This document shows, piece by piece, positions 53,408 through 61,920 of a stretch of DNA of 64,000 nucleotides. Positions within the stretch are counted from its first letter, which is position 1, and each line of letters begins with the position of its first letter. The stretch spans positions 226,233 through 290,232 of the forward strand of contig DASVPO010000009.1 of the NCBI GenBank assembly GCA_036382855.1. The letters run 5' to 3'. This stretch comes from DASVTR01 sp036382855 (GTDB taxonomy: Bacteria; Acidobacteriota; Blastocatellia; Pyrinomonadales; Pyrinomonadaceae). The notes beneath the pieces are model-generated. The model made no database searches. It was not told the DNA's origin and saw only the letters and a program-made list of their open reading frames with translations. The translations under genes and the position numbers were made by a program.

Positions 53408-54046
53408 TCAAACTCCCGTCATCGCCACGACCCGCATCCGGCGCAGGATTTTCGCCAGCTCGATGCGCCCGCGATTGATGCGCGATTTGACTGTTCCTTC
53501 GGGTATCTGCAAAAGGTCAACTATCTCCTGATAGCTTAGCTCTTCTATATCGCGCAGGATAACGCAGGTGCGCAAATCAGGCGAGAGCTTGTCAATGGCT
53601 GCCTGCACCTGCGCGCCCAACTCGCGCCGCTCCATCTCGCTTTGCACAGACCCGCTCGTCGTGTGCAGATGATAGGTATGGTCTTCCAGATCATCCGCGT
53701 GCGAATCGTGCGGGGTGCGCTGGCGGCGGCGGTAGTCGTCTATGATCAGATTCCGCGCCAGCCGCATCAGCCAGTTTTGCAAATCGCCCTGCTTCGGGTC
53801 GTATTGATTCAAAGAGCGATAGACGCGGACGAAAACTTCCTGCGTCAAATCCTCTGCGGCGTCCGGGCGGGAGGTGAAACGGTAGGCGAGATTATAAATC
53901 CGGCGAGAGTAGTTGGAAACAATCTCCTCCCACGCCGCGCCATCGCCCGCGCGACACCTCCTGACTAATTCGGCTCCTTCATTGGCCGCCAAAGCTTTTG
54001 CAGCTCCCACCTGATGACTCTCCGAGTGCGTCGCAGCCGAGTCCAT
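53408..54046 (-). CDS. ECF sigma factor
   Basis: The 212-residue protein has region 2 (ELVRRCRAGDGAAWEEIVSNY, DAAEDLTQEVFVRVYRSL and LMRLARNLIIDDYRRR) and region 4 (LSPDLRTCVILRDIEELSYQEIVDLLQIPEGTVKSRINRGR), with a standard helix-turn-helix. The N-terminal 25 residues are not conserved in the family. It is encoded just upstream of a zinc-finger anti-sigma, so it is probably released by an envelope signal. A hairpin at 54064-54098 lies in its leader. Confidence 0.93.
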   Translation of the reverse strand: MDSAATHSESHQVGAAKALAANEGAELVRRCRAGDGAAWEEIVSNYSRRIYNLAYRFTSRPDAAEDLTQEVFVRVYRSLNQYDPKQGDLQNWLMRLARNLIIDDYRRRQRTPHDSHADDLEDHTYHLHTTSGSVQSEMERRELGAQVQAAIDKLSPDLRTCVILRDIEELSYQEIVDLLQIPEGTVKSRINRGRIELAKILRRMRVVAMTGV

Positions 54047-54382
54047 TCTGTCTTCGGTTTCAAGCTTGCCTACAAGGTGGAAAACTACCTTGCCAAGCGC
54101 TGATTACGACAGGCGGAGAGGTAAAGTTCCCCGTTAAATCAGCGTGTAGAAGGCAATCAGCGGTCGGCAGTTATAACTGACCGAAACTGCTTTTCAGTCA
54201 GAGCTTTTGGCTTCCGGCCCCCTCTGACCATGCATTGCCTTCTTGCGCCTCCGAAGCGAAGTATTGTAGCCTTGCAACGCCACGCTATATCTTGTGGTTG
54301 TCCGTCTGGTGAAGTCAAGTTTAGCACGTTTCTTTGTGGGGCTGAACGTGTCCGCGCCGGAGCTAGAGGGCTACTGTTCATT
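54047..54382. other. Divergent intergenic region
   Basis: These 336 bases separate the sigma gene (minus) from the flippase-like gene (plus). A hairpin at 54064-54098 (GCTTGCC-TA-CAAGGT with ACCTTG-C-CAAGC, loop GGAAAACT) lies in the sigma leader. No other clear signal is seen. Confidence 0.4.
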
Positions 54383-55522
54383 TTGCGCAAATATCTGAAA
54401 TTCATAGTGCTCTTGCTGCTCGCCACACTCATACTGTGGTGGTTCGGGCGCGGCCTGAATTGGGCGGAAGTCCGCCACAGTCTTGCTCAGGCCGACTGGC
54501 GCTTGCTGGCAATTGCCATCATCTTCGTCTGCATCAGCTACCTGCTGCGCGCTTATCGCTGGGGAGCGCTGCTTTCGCCGCTCGTCAGCACACGCCTGCG
54601 CGAGCTATTTATCTCAACGACGGTCGGCTTCGGCGCGGTCTTTATTTTCGGGCGAGCGGGCGAGGTCGTAAGGCCCGTCGTGCTGCCCTTGCGCGATAGA
54701 CGCGTGCGACCGGCGGCTTCGTTCGTGACGATTATGATTGAGCGGCTGTGCGACACGATGGCCGTCGTCGTGCTCTTCGCTCTTAATCTGATTTGGCTGC
54801 GACCGCCTGCCGGGCAATCGAGCGAGTTTGGTTACGTCCGCGAGGCGGGCCTGATTCTGCTCGGCGTGACTCTGCTTGGCGTGCTCGGGCTGGTCTGGTT
54901 TGAGCGCCGTTCGCGGCGTGCCATTCACTGGCTGGACGTGCGGCTCAAGCGCTGGCGCTTCGTGCCCGAGCGCATTGGTCATGCCATCACACACACGCTC
55001 GAACAACTGGCGAAGGCTCTGTTGATTCTGGCCGACGCACGCGAGTTGGCCGTTACGATAGCATGGACGAGCGCCGTCTGGTTGACGATTCTCGTCGCAG
55101 ACCTGCTTGTGCTGCGAGCCTTTCATTTGCAGGTCGGCATGATGGAGACCATCTTTGTGATGGGCTTCGCGATTGTCGGCTCGCTTGTTCCGACGCCGGG
55201 CGGCGCTGCCGGAGCGTTCCATGCTGCGACCGCAGGCGGACTGATTTTTCTAGGCGTTGCCAAGCCCGAACAGGCCGCAGCTGCCTCCATCGTCATACAC
55301 CTTGTAGCTTACGCGCCCGCAGTCTTCTTCGGTCTCTACTACCTGCTGCGCGGCGAAGTGAACATCGCGCGCCTGCGCGAGATGACTTCAACGGAAGCCA
55401 TCGAGCACGCCGTCGAGGATGAAGAGCTTGAGATGGAAGCTGACGCCGAGACGGGCGAGGCCGGAGTCGCTATGGCCGGGAAGGCGCGCGAAGAGAGCGA
55501 GCCTCGGAGGGCTTATGGCTGA
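54383..55522 (+). CDS. Lysylphosphatidylglycerol-synthase-like flippase (UPF0104 family)
   Basis: The product is 379 residues from TTG at 54383 (LRKYLKFIVLLLL), chosen because the frame upstream (to 54230) shows no membrane or conserved character; AGAGGG is 12 bases away. About eight hydrophobic segments are spread over the length, with YLLRAYRWGALLSP, GRAGEVVRPVVLP and PTPGGAAGAFHAATAGGLIFLG, the family's signature polar motifs. The synthetase domain of MprF is missing, so this is a stand-alone membrane transporter-type protein, perhaps moving lipids. A charged C-terminus overlaps the MaoC gene by eight bases. Confidence 0.8.
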   Translation: MRKYLKFIVLLLLATLILWWFGRGLNWAEVRHSLAQADWRLLAIAIIFVCISYLLRAYRWGALLSPLVSTRLRELFISTTVGFGAVFIFGRAGEVVRPVVLPLRDRRVRPAASFVTIMIERLCDTMAVVVLFALNLIWLRPPAGQSSEFGYVREAGLILLGVTLLGVLGLVWFERRSRRAIHWLDVRLKRWRFVPERIGHAITHTLEQLAKALLILADARELAVTIAWTSAVWLTILVADLLVLRAFHLQVGMMETIFVMGFAIVGSLVPTPGGAAGAFHAATAGGLIFLGVAKPEQAAAASIVIHLVAYAPAVFFGLYYLLRGEVNIARLREMTSTEAIEHAVEDEELEMEADAETGEAGVAMAGKAREESEPRRAYG

Positions 55523-55955
55523 ACTTCGCGCACAGGTTGAAAAGACGTTTGCAGCACTTGAAGTCGGCCACCGTTACCGTTGGAGCAGGACGCTGACTGA
55601 CGGCGATGTAGCGCTCTTCGTCGGCGTAACGGGCGACTTCAATCCTTTTCACGTTGACGACAAGTTTGCTGCGCAGACGAAGTTTGGCCGACGCATCGTG
55701 CCGGGGCTTCTGACGGCGAGCCTCGCCACGCACATCGGCGGGATGCTCGCCTTCCTCGCCTCCGAGATGCATTTTCGTTATCACCAGCCTGTCTTTATTG
55801 GCGAGACTGTGACGTGCGAAGTCGAGATAGTGGAAAAGATTCAGGAGGGACGGCGCATACGCGCCATTGTCCGCTGCACGAAAGATGAGAACGTTGAGGT
55901 CTTAACCGGGGAATTTACGGGAACGCCCGCCGCGCTCCGGCTTCAGCCGGAGTAA
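55515..55955 (+). CDS. MaoC-family (hot-dog) hydratase
   Basis: The product is 146 residues from ATG at 55515, with GGAGG upstream, overlapping the previous gene. The hydratase motif GDFNPFHVDDKFAAQTKFG carries the catalytic Asp and His, and RIVPGLLTASLATHIGGML follows, as in (R)-specific enoyl-CoA hydratases and related dehydratases. The substrate acyl group is unknown. It is translationally coupled to the flippase-like gene, with no obvious pathway link. A heptamer element starts one base after the stop. Confidence 0.88.
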   Translation: MAELRAQVEKTFAALEVGHRYRWSRTLTDGDVALFVGVTGDFNPFHVDDKFAAQTKFGRRIVPGLLTASLATHIGGMLAFLASEMHFRYHQPVFIGETVTCEVEIVEKIQEGRRIRAIVRCTKDENVEVLTGEFTGTPAALRLQPE

Positions 55956-55956
55956 G

Positions 55957-56063
55957 TAAAAAGGCAAAAGGTAAAAGGCAAAAGTGAAGAAGAAAAAAGA
56001 ACACCGGGAGCGAAAAGTGATTTCCGCCTTCCTTTTACCTTTTCACTTTTACCTTTTGCCTTC
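55957..56063. repeat. Heptamer hairpin, AAAAGGT family
   Basis: The left arm reads AAAAGGC, AAAAGGT, AAAAGGC, AAAAGTG. The right arm, on the minus strand, reads AAAAGGT, AAAAGTG, AAAAGGT, AAAAGG. It spans from just after the MaoC stop to the Shine-Dalgarno of nrdR, leaving the AGGAG intact. Confidence 0.85.
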
Positions 56064-56078
56064 AGGAGCGAAGCGACT

Positions 56079-56558
56079 ATGAAGTGTCCTTTCTGTGGTT
56101 TCATTGAAGACAAGGTGGTTGATTCGCGCGAGTCGCGCGAGGGCGATGCGATTCGACGACGCCGCGAGTGTTTGAAGTGTGAGCGGCGCTTTACGTCCTA
56201 TGAGCGGATTGACGAAATCCCCTATATGGTCGTCAAAAAAGACGGGCGGCGCGAAGCCTTCGACCGCAGCAAGGTGATGGCTGGCCTCTTGCGCGCCTGC
56301 GAGAAGCGGCCCGTGCCTTCTTCAAAGTTGGAAGCAATCGTCAACTCGATAGAGAAATACGTGCAGGAATCGCCGGAGCGCGAGCGCCCGACGAGCAAGA
56401 TTGGCGAGATGATTATGCGCCGGCTGAAAGAACTGGACAAAGTTGCTTACGTGCGCTTCGCCTCCGTCTATCTGGAATTTGAAGATGTCTCGGAATTCAT
56501 GCACGAACTAAAGCATCTCGTGCGCCAGCGCAACAGCGCCAACGCCAGACGGACTTAA
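56079..56558 (+). CDS. nrdR: Transcriptional repressor NrdR
   Basis: The 159-residue protein has a zinc ribbon (MKCPFCG and CLKCERRFTSYERI) and an ATP-cone domain (VKKDGRREAFDRSKVMAGLLRAC and later helices). It senses dATP/ATP and represses ribonucleotide-reductase genes by binding NrdR boxes. The Shine-Dalgarno AGGAG is well placed. No nrd genes are in the window. Its length is the family's usual one. Confidence 0.97.
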   Translation: MKCPFCGFIEDKVVDSRESREGDAIRRRRECLKCERRFTSYERIDEIPYMVVKKDGRREAFDRSKVMAGLLRACEKRPVPSSKLEAIVNSIEKYVQESPERERPTSKIGEMIMRRLKELDKVAYVRFASVYLEFEDVSEFMHELKHLVRQRNSANARRT

Positions 56559-56562
56559 AGGC

Positions 56563-56636
56563 AGTGATGAGTGATGAGTAATGAGTGATGAGCAGTTTGC
56601 TTCTTACTCATCACTCATTACTCATCACTCATCACT
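56563..56636. repeat. Heptamer hairpin, GTGATGA family, copy 5
   Basis: Two arms of four units (GTGATGA and GTAATGA) surround the loop CAGTTTGCTTCTT. It begins four bases after the nrdR stop and ends six bases before the Hsp20 start. Confidence 0.92.
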
Positions 56637-56642
56637 CTGTTT

Positions 56643-57113
56643 ATGATTAAAACCGCGCGTGTCACAGGGCTGGAGAGGGTTGAGTTGGAGCGCTTGCGCG
56701 ACCGCGTGGGCCGGCTGTTCTCGGCGCTTCAGGAAGCGACGCTGACGGATGGGCCTGCGACGCCGGGCGCATGGTCGCCGCCCGTTGATGTCTGCGAGAC
56801 GAAGGATGCTGTGACGATTCGCGTGGAAGTGCCGGGCGTGAGGGCCGAACATCTCAAGGTCGGGCTGACGACGACGCAACTGCGCATTTGCGGCGAGAAG
56901 AAAAAACGCGTGCCACGCAATCGCGTCGTCTCGCATCTCTGTTCTGAACGCACCTACGGTCATTTCAGCCGCGTCGTGCCGCTGCGTTGGACTATCAACG
57001 TCCGTTCGGCCACAGCCGAACTGGCAAACGGCGTCCTGCTTGTGCGTCTCCCGAAGCTGAAAGACCGTCGCGGCGCGGAATTTAAGGTTCAGATAAAAGA
57101 AAGTGATGAGTAA
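56643..57113 (+). CDS. Hsp20/alpha-crystallin-family small heat-shock protein
   Basis: The 156-residue protein has an alpha-crystallin domain: SPPVDVCETKDAVTIRVEVPGV, then GVLLVRLPKL near the end. It is an ATP-independent holdase for unfolding proteins in the cytoplasm. The usual C-terminal I-x-I motif is not clear, and the end (Lys-Glu-Ser-Asp-Glu and the stop) is encoded by a GTGATGA repeat arm. The start has no Shine-Dalgarno, since another repeat element lies six bases away. It sits just before lon, which fits a stress role. Confidence 0.9.
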   Translation: MIKTARVTGLERVELERLRDRVGRLFSALQEATLTDGPATPGAWSPPVDVCETKDAVTIRVEVPGVRAEHLKVGLTTTQLRICGEKKKRVPRNRVVSHLCSERTYGHFSRVVPLRWTINVRSATAELANGVLLVRLPKLKDRRGAEFKVQIKESDE

Positions 57114-57166
57114 GGCGTGATGTGTGATGAGTGAAAGCAACTGCTTTCTAACTCGTCGCTCATTAC
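57102..57166. repeat. Heptamer element, GTGATGA family, copy 6 (degenerate)
   Basis: The left arm (GTGATGA, GTAAGGC, GTGATGT, GTGATGA) starts inside the Hsp20 coding end. The right arm reads ACTCGTCGCTCATTAC. The loop AAGCAACTGCTTTCTA resembles that of copy 5. It ends just before the first possible lon start codon. Confidence 0.82.
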
Positions 57167-57178
57167 ATGGGAAAACAT

Positions 57179-59638
57179 ATGGCTCTTATTAATACTGACA
57201 TTCCAGAGGGTTTGGAAACCACGGACGGCGGCAGCGGCAGCGAGCAGCAGTTGCAGATACCGAATGAACTGCCCGTGCTGCCTTTGCGCGACATCGTTAT
57301 CTATCCTTTTATGATTGTGCCGCTCTTCGTCTCGCGCGAGAAATCAATTCGTGCGGTTGACGAAGCCTTAGGCGAAAATCGCATGATTCTGCTCGCCTCG
57401 CAGAAAGACCTCGACAAGGAAGAACCTGCGGGCGAAGACCTCTACAAAATCGGCACGGTGGCCGTCATCATGCGCATGCTGAAACTGCCCGACGGCCGCA
57501 TACGCATTCTCGTGCAGGGGTTGGCACGCGCCTCAATCGAATCGGTCGAAGCGGGCGGCGAATACCTGCGCGCTAAACTGAACGTTGTGCAGGAAACACC
57601 CGCGCCGGAACGCTCGCTCGAAGTCGAAGCGCTCGTTCGCAACGTCCGCGCTTCGATGGAGAAGGCCGCCAACCTTGGCAAGAACATCTCGCCCGAAGTG
57701 ATGGCGATTATCGCTAACCTTGATGACGCCGGACGACTCGCGGACCTTTCCGCGTCGAATCTCGAATTGAAGGTTGAAGACGCGCAGAGCGTACTCGACA
57801 TCGCGGACACGACCGCTCGCCTGCGTCGCGTCAACGAGCTTCTCAACAAAGAGATTGAAGTCTTAACCGTCCAGCAGGAAATCAACACGCAGGCCCGCGC
57901 CGATATTGACCGTTCGCAACGCGAGTTTTATCTCAGGCAGCAGTTAAAGGCCATCCAGTCGGAGCTTGGCGAAGGCAACGAACTGGCCGAAGAGATTGCG
58001 CAGTTCCGTGAAAAGATAGAAGCATCGAAGATGCCGAAGCCTGCGGAAGAGGAAGCGCTCCGGCAGTTAAAGAAACTGGAGCGTATGCACCCGGACGCGG
58101 CCGAGACAGCAACCTTGCGCAACTGGATGGAGATTATGACCGACCTTCCATGGTCTAAAGCCTCCACCGACAATCTGGATTTGACGAAGGCCGAGCGCAT
58201 TCTCAACGAAGACCACTACGGACTGGAAAAGGTCAAGGAACGAATCATCGAATCCTTAGCGGTGCGCAAGCTGAAGGAGAGGCCGAAGGGGCCGATTCTT
58301 TGTCTCGTCGGCCCGCCGGGAGTCGGCAAGACCAGCCTCGGACGCTCGATTGCGCGAGCGCTCGACCGCAAGTTTGTCCGCCTCTCTTTAGGCGGGTTGC
58401 ATGACGAAGCAGAGATACGCGGCCATCGCCGCACTTACGTGGGCGCGATGCCGGGCCGCGTCGTGCAGGCCGTGCAGCAGGCTGGCACGAACAACCCCCT
58501 CATCATGCTCGACGAGATTGATAAGGTCGGCGCGGATTTCCGTGGCGATCCCTCGTCGGCGCTGCTCGAAGTCTTAGACCCTGAGCAGAACAACAGCTTT
58601 CGTGATAACTATCTGGGCGTGACGTTTGACCTCTCGAACGTCATGTTTATGACGACGGCCAACGTGCTCGACACGATTCAGCCAGCCTTGCGCGACCGCA
58701 TGGAAGTCATCCGTCTGGCAGGTTACACGGAGGAGGAGAAGCGCGAGATTGCGCGCCGCCACTTGCTGCCGAAGCAGATGGAGGAAAACGGCATCACCGC
58801 GCGCAACCTGCACATCTCCAAGACGGCGCTGACGGCCATCATACAGCAGTACACGCAGGAGGCCGGCCTGCGCCAGCTTGAACGCGAAATTGGCTCGATC
58901 TGTCGTAAAGTCGCGCGAAGGATTGCCGAAGGACAGACCGAAACGGTTCGCGTCTCGCTCAAGAATCTGCATGAATTCTTAGGTGCGCCGAAGATTCTGC
59001 CCGAAGAGGTCTTGAAGAAAGACCAGATCGGCGTGGCGACCGGCCTTGCGTGGACGGCCGTCGGCGGCGACGTGCTCTTCATAGAAGCCTTAAGGATGAA
59101 AGGCAAGGGGGCGCTCGTGCTGACGGGCCAGTTGGGCGAGGTGATGCGCGAATCCGCGCAGGCAGCCTATTCCTACGCCAAATCGCGCGCCAAAGAACTA
59201 GACATCGAGGAAGAGGATTTTAACAACTACGACCTGCACATACACATTCCCGAGGGCGCGATTCCGAAAGACGGCCCTTCCGCAGGCATTACGCTGGCGA
59301 CCGCTATGGTCTCAGCGCTTTCGCAGCGCCCGATTCGCAAGGACGTTGCGATGACGGGCGAGATAACGCTGCGCGGAAACGTGCTGCCCGTAGGCGGCGT
59401 GAAGGAAAAGGTGCTGGCGGCGCGGCGCGCACGCGTCAATACGATTATCCTGCCGCTGCAAAACAAGCGCGACATGGAGGAAGTGCCGAAAGAGCCTTTT
59501 AAGGGCATACGCTTCGTCTTCGTGGACAACGTGCGGCAGGTTTTCCGAGAGGCTCTGAAAGAGAGGATTGTGCCGCCTGTTCAGACCCCGCAACGCCCTG
59601 CCAGAGTGGCACAGGCGGCAGCCTCCAGAGACCACTGA
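57179..59638 (+). CDS. lon: ATP-dependent protease Lon
   Basis: The product is 819 residues from ATG at 57179, which has GGGA six bases upstream; an in-frame ATG at 57167 is possible. The N-terminal substrate domain (LPVLPLRDIVIYPFMIVPLF) is followed by the AAA+ module with Walker A GPPGVGKT at 378-385, and the protease domain with the Ser701-Lys744 dyad (KDGPSAG and GGVKEK), spaced 43 residues as in E. coli Lon. It degrades damaged and regulatory proteins. The preceding Hsp20 gene suggests a joint stress role. A terminator follows. Confidence 0.96.
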   Translation: MALINTDIPEGLETTDGGSGSEQQLQIPNELPVLPLRDIVIYPFMIVPLFVSREKSIRAVDEALGENRMILLASQKDLDKEEPAGEDLYKIGTVAVIMRMLKLPDGRIRILVQGLARASIESVEAGGEYLRAKLNVVQETPAPERSLEVEALVRNVRASMEKAANLGKNISPEVMAIIANLDDAGRLADLSASNLELKVEDAQSVLDIADTTARLRRVNELLNKEIEVLTVQQEINTQARADIDRSQREFYLRQQLKAIQSELGEGNELAEEIAQFREKIEASKMPKPAEEEALRQLKKLERMHPDAAETATLRNWMEIMTDLPWSKASTDNLDLTKAERILNEDHYGLEKVKERIIESLAVRKLKERPKGPILCLVGPPGVGKTSLGRSIARALDRKFVRLSLGGLHDEAEIRGHRRTYVGAMPGRVVQAVQQAGTNNPLIMLDEIDKVGADFRGDPSSALLEVLDPEQNNSFRDNYLGVTFDLSNVMFMTTANVLDTIQPALRDRMEVIRLAGYTEEEKREIARRHLLPKQMEENGITARNLHISKTALTAIIQQYTQEAGLRQLEREIGSICRKVARRIAEGQTETVRVSLKNLHEFLGAPKILPEEVLKKDQIGVATGLAWTAVGGDVLFIEALRMKGKGALVLTGQLGEVMRESAQAAYSYAKSRAKELDIEEEDFNNYDLHIHIPEGAIPKDGPSAGITLATAMVSALSQRPIRKDVAMTGEITLRGNVLPVGGVKEKVLAARRARVNTIILPLQNKRDMEEVPKEPFKGIRFVFVDNVRQVFREALKERIVPPVQTPQRPARVAQAAASRDH

Positions 59639-60013
59639 TGCAGGAGTCGCTTCTCCAGTTATTTCAACAGTTAAGCGTGCTAAAATTTCTCCCCTGAGGG
59701 GCACAACCCGGCGTCTCCGGCAAGCATCTTTAATAGTGAAGGTGAAGCGGTTTTAAGTGGAATATCACACCGCTTCGCCTTCTCTTTATAAGTGAGGAAT
59801 GTTTGACACCGCGTGAAGCCATATGCTAACCTTTGTAACCTGTTGGCTCCGCTCCAATAACTGGCGAGCCCTCCACGCGGAGCCGGCTCAAACTGGAACT
59901 TTTAATCATACCTCGCGTTAGTTTTCGTGGATACCGCTCGCGCGGCTCTCCAAAGGGGGAGAAGTCGCCATCAGTGGATTCGCCCTAAGCCTGAAGAAGG
60001 AGATAGACGATTG
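59639..60013. other. Intergenic stretch between lon and the MltD-like gene
   Basis: These 375 bases include the lon terminator (59738-59790) and a TTGACA at 59803-59808, a possible -35 for the next gene, but no matching -10 at a good distance. Nothing else is seen. Confidence 0.4.
59738..59790 (+). terminator. Terminator of lon
   Basis: GAAGGTGAAGCGGT (59738-59751) pairs with ACCGCTTCGCCTTC (59769-59782) with one wobble, followed by TCTTTAT. Confidence 0.75.
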
Positions 60014-61741
60014 ATGACAACGAGCTTCCCCCGTTTTATCGCCCGCACCACGCTCTTCGTGGTTTTTACCGCACTTATAGCTCTTAACGTTTACGGTCAA
60101 GGCTCATCCGCTCGCTACATTCCGACCGAGCAGGAGAAGGCCGATTTGCGCGTCAGCAATATCATCAACAAGGCCGAAACACACTTCAAAAACGGTAAAC
60201 TCGAACTGGAAAACAGCCGCCGCGAACAGGCGCGCGACCAGTTTGACCGCGCTATTGACGCCATTCTCGATTCCGGCCTCGATGTCCGCTCCTACCCGCG
60301 CCTGCGCGAGTATTACGTGCAGTTGACCGAGCGCATCTATCGCGAGGAAGTCCCGCTCCAGCAGATTGTGCCGCAGCCGAACCAGACCGTGCAGGTGGCC
60401 TTCAACGGCACTCAGCAGGAGACGCCTCAACAGCAGCAGGTGGGTTTCCGCGACCAGAAGTTTGAGCCTTCGCCGCTCGATGAATTGAGCAAGCTCGTGC
60501 TCACGCCCGAAGAGACCAACAACGTCACGCCGGACGACATCGGAGAGATTGAAGTCGCCAAAAATGCTGTTGACTTCTCATTCGAGACTCATCCCTTAAT
60601 TCAGCAGTTCATCAACTATTATCAGGGCCGCGGACGTTCCACAATGGAATCGGGACTGCGCCGCTCTGGCCGTTTTATGAAGATGGCGCGTCAAATCTTC
60701 CGCGAAGAGGGCGTGCCCGAAGACATCGTTTGGCTCGGACAGGTTGAGAGCGCATGGCGTCCGAAGGCCATGTCATGGGCAGCCGCCTCCGGCCTCTGGC
60801 AGTTTATTCCCGGAACGGGACGCACCTACGGCTTGCGCCAAACCGCATGGGTTGACGAGCGCAACAGCTTCGAAAAGGCCACTCGCGCCTCAGCACGCTA
60901 TCTGAAAGACCTTGCCAAGCACTTTAACGGCGACTGGAATCTGGCGATGGCCGCCTACAATACAGGGCAGGGCAACATTGACCGCGCGATTTCACGCGCC
61001 GGTTCGGCCAACTTCTGGAGGATTTACCCCTTCATCGCGCAGGAAACCAAAAACTACGTGCCGAATATTCTGGCGACCATCCTGATTGCGAAGAATCCTG
61101 AGAAGTATGGCTTCCGCAATATCTCGCGCGACGCGCCGATGGCCTACGACATCGTGCAGGTTCCGAACGCAACCAGCCTTCAGTTAATCGCGAAGGCGAC
61201 CGATACGAGCGTTGACTACCTGCGCGAGATTAATCCAGAGTTGCGCAGAGATACGACGCCGCGCGGCGAAGCCTATCACGTACGCATTCCCGGCGGCAGG
61301 GCCAAGCAGTTTGTCGCTATCCTGAACCGTATTCCCGGTAACGCACGCGAATCCGCCGACATCGTTGCGGTCGCACCGGGCGAGGATTTGGAGACTGTCT
61401 CGCGTCGCACGGGCATCAGCCTTGCCAAACTGCAAGAGCTGAACGGCGGCGCAGGCAAAGCTGTTGACAGCAAGATTGTCGTGCCGAAGAACAGCAACGT
61501 GCAGACGGTCGCTCTCGTCCGTCCGAAGCCTGTGAGCGCGACGCCCGCTGCCAGCAGTGCAGTGATGCAGTATCGCGTCAGGGCTGGCGACACGATAGCG
61601 AAGATTGCCGACCGTTATAACTTTTCGCCGGAGGCGGTCGCGCGCCTCAACAACGGCATTGACCCGAACGCCGAATTGCAATCTGGTCAATACATCAAGT
61701 TGCCTTCAGCTTCCGCTACTTCGCGCCGGCGCGGTAGGTAA
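60014..61741 (+). CDS. MltD-like lytic transglycosylase with LysM domains
   Basis: The product is 575 residues from ATG at 60014, which has AAGGAG 11 bases upstream. A signal peptide ends near VYGQ. A helical leader is followed by an SLT domain with catalytic Glu near residue 245 (GQVESAWRP), AAASGLWQFIPGTGRTYGL and MAAYNTGQGNIDRA. Three LysM or LysM-like repeats follow, the last starting QYRVRAGDTIAKIADRYNFS. It cuts glycan strands to 1,6-anhydromuropeptides at the cell wall. The gene is alone before a perfect terminator. Confidence 0.94.
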   Translation: MTTSFPRFIARTTLFVVFTALIALNVYGQGSSARYIPTEQEKADLRVSNIINKAETHFKNGKLELENSRREQARDQFDRAIDAILDSGLDVRSYPRLREYYVQLTERIYREEVPLQQIVPQPNQTVQVAFNGTQQETPQQQQVGFRDQKFEPSPLDELSKLVLTPEETNNVTPDDIGEIEVAKNAVDFSFETHPLIQQFINYYQGRGRSTMESGLRRSGRFMKMARQIFREEGVPEDIVWLGQVESAWRPKAMSWAAASGLWQFIPGTGRTYGLRQTAWVDERNSFEKATRASARYLKDLAKHFNGDWNLAMAAYNTGQGNIDRAISRAGSANFWRIYPFIAQETKNYVPNILATILIAKNPEKYGFRNISRDAPMAYDIVQVPNATSLQLIAKATDTSVDYLREINPELRRDTTPRGEAYHVRIPGGRAKQFVAILNRIPGNARESADIVAVAPGEDLETVSRRTGISLAKLQELNGGAGKAVDSKIVVPKNSNVQTVALVRPKPVSATPAASSAVMQYRVRAGDTIAKIADRYNFSPEAVARLNNGIDPNAELQSGQYIKLPSASATSRRRGR

Positions 61742-61785
61742 AGAGAGGGCTTAAAACTCTCAGAGCTAAATGAGAAACAATCAAC

Positions 61786-61834
61786 GAGCGCGCCTTCCGA
61801 CTGCAAAAGTCGGAAGGCGCGCTCAATCTTTTTT
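61786..61834 (+). terminator. Terminator of the MltD-like gene
   Basis: GAGCGCGCCTTCCGACT pairs perfectly (17 bp) with 61808-61824 around a five-base loop, followed by TTTTTT. Confidence 0.93.
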
Positions 61835-61920
61835 GCAACTCAATTTGCAGTTTGTTTAAAGCAGCGTGCCTGCTTCTCTTCTCTCCGTAGCGCCTGCTGC
61901 TCTAGTCAGAAGCTCTCCCG

